From CAMLJR01 sp964500675 (GTDB lineage: Bacteria > Pseudomonadota > Gammaproteobacteria > Pseudomonadales > CAMLJR01), in the NCBI GenBank assembly GCA_964500675.1, contig CAZCNY010000001.1:310001-374000 (forward strand): 64,000 bases of DNA. The letters run 5' to 3'. Shown piece by piece: positions 63,413-64,000 of this stretch. Numbering within the stretch: position 1 is the first letter of the stretch; each line of letters begins with the position of its first letter. The notes beneath the pieces are model-generated. The model was not told the origin of the DNA. It saw only the letters and a list, made by a program, of their open reading frames with translations, and searched no databases. Both the position numbers and the translations under genes were made by a program.

Positions 63413-63601
63413 CTCATCGCTCAAGCTGCCATTGCGAGAGAGATTGACGATCGCCTGATTCTTGTCGACAAAGGGACGCATGCGCGCTTCGTAACGGGCG
63501 AAGCCGGCCTGATCCAACCAATACGCCAGCGTTGGACCCGCAATACCGGCGCCGGAAATCAATACCGATCGTGTGACTGCTCCGGCACCCACGCACCCCA
63601 C
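63413..63601 (-). pseudogene. internally deleted FAD-dependent monooxygenase remnant
   Basis: The minus frame from 63601 begins with an FAD-binding motif, SVLISGAGIAGPTLAYWLDQ, as at the N-terminus of PHBH-type monooxygenases. After only about 20 residues it switches to RYEARMRPFVDKNQA, a segment that in such enzymes lies more than 250 residues later. It then runs out of frame into the LLM remnant. An internal deletion and a second deletion junction near the AGATCT at about 63409 are the simplest reading. Confidence 0.65.
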
Positions 63602-63797
63602 TGTCCATTTACATGATATTCGTCACATTGTTAGCATAACGAGATACGCTGTCAACCTGGCAAATTCAAAAATGCAAAGGAGCGAATGTTTCTCCGACAG
63701 AAATTGATGCGATGCTCGTTGAACAAGCCAATTTGCAACTGATTCCAAATTTGCGATCATTCTCGACTCCGATCAAAAAAACACGCGAGCGGCCTAA

Positions 63798-64000
63798 ATG
63801 ATCTTCGATAAGAACGAACTAGCCAGCGCAGATGACAAGCGTTGGGTTGCCGGCGAAATCTTCGGCCTTGAAATTCCGGCCGATGCCGAGACCCTGGTTT
63901 CAGGGGGCGCAGACTTCCTCACCAACGCCTTTCATCTCTCCGGTGCACTAGCCGCTAACAATCGCGTTAGTCGTATTGTTGCAGCGAAGGAGTTCTTTGG
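63798..64000 (+). CDS. 5' part of a gene running off the window, possibly phosphotransferase-like
   Basis: An ATG at 63798, with an in-frame stop directly before it, opens a frame that continues to the window end (67 codons, ending at AAKEFFG). The N-terminus has an acidic helix (FDKNELASADDKRWVAGEIF) and FLTNAFHLSGALAANNRVSR. The latter recalls the start of uncharacterised ecdysteroid-kinase-like phosphotransferases found in mycobacteria and other degraders; this is memory of a pattern, not proof. No good ribosome site is visible. It is divergent from the remnants. Confidence 0.6.
   Translation, partial: MIFDKNELASADDKRWVAGEIFGLEIPADAETLVSGGADFLTNAFHLSGALAANNRVSRIVAAKEFF

Noticed and set aside
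63413..63601. FAD-binding ORF as an intact small flavoprotein
   Set aside because: The Rossmann motif is followed by a jump to a C-terminal segment and then a frame change; it cannot form a folded flavin domain.
63686..63742. 18-codon mini-ORF after AAAGGAG, possible leader peptide
   Set aside because: The ribosome-site spacing is only three bases and the peptide has no attenuation-like codon run or following hairpin.

Overview
The window is a 64 kb stretch of bacterial chromosome, moderately GC-rich, densely packed and mostly in co-directional operons. A gammaproteobacterial-type recA with a canonical SOS box, recX beside it, a VPLPA/PEP-CTERM protein, a TonB-dependent receptor, a PQQ dehydrogenase and a modABC operon point to an aerobic Gram-negative gammaproteobacterium. 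The genus cannot be fixed from the sequence. No transposase, phage gene, tRNA, rRNA or CRISPR array was seen.

Most of the window is a catabolic supercluster whose families resemble those of steroid, bile-acid or other polycyclic terpenoid degraders. Left block (1-6744, minus): a [2Fe-2S] ferredoxin, a divergent TetR regulator, and a beta-oxidation operon with a fused double acyl-CoA dehydrogenase (FadE34-like), a crotonase, two adjacent acyl-CoA dehydrogenase subunits (alpha2beta2-type pair) and a hotdog thioesterase. 7-15.7 kb holds general genes: PQQ dehydrogenase, NAD-dependent epimerase-like protein, modABC, a CBS-domain protein behind an 18-bp tandem repeat, an MFS transporter and a 66-residue orphan. 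16-28.6 kb: SDR, CoA-transferase + small orphan + acyl-CoA ligase, TonB receptor, lipoyl-less E2 acyltransferase, a thiolase/Gfo-Idh-MocA/TetR operon, an alpha/beta hydrolase and another TetR.

28.8-36.2 kb (minus): a VPLPA-CTERM protein, then an operon running ferredoxin [3Fe-4S] > SDR > P450 > DUF35 > Ltp2-type thiolase-fold aldolase > DUF2889 > amidohydrolase. This looks like P450 oxidation followed by side-chain cleavage of a CoA ester. Divergent from it (36.5-41.4 kb, plus): a duplicated alpha/beta-barrel protein, SDR, KstD-like flavoprotein and aldehyde dehydrogenase. 41.5-46.7 kb (minus): a second KstD-like flavoprotein, an MFE-type SDR, a second P450, and a membrane-protein/winged-helix-regulator pair. 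The same 16-bp operator-like palindrome lies in front of the regulator operon and upstream of the P450 gene.

47-59.8 kb (minus): TauD/TfdA dioxygenase, acyl-CoA ligase, FAS1-type double-hotdog dehydratase, AcuI-type reductase, then a six-gene oxygenase operon (LLM flavoprotein > APH-fold phosphotransferase > HsaA-like flavin monooxygenase > Rieske oxygenase > P450 > AraC). After recA-recX comes a second double-hotdog dehydratase followed by two collapsed gene remnants, and the start of a gene running off the right edge.

The steroid or terpenoid substrate is inferred from family composition only. The best leads for something undescribed are the six-gene oxygenase operon, the aldolase/DUF35/DUF2889/amidohydrolase operon, the KstD paralogue lacking the catalytic Tyr, and the shared operator-like motifs.
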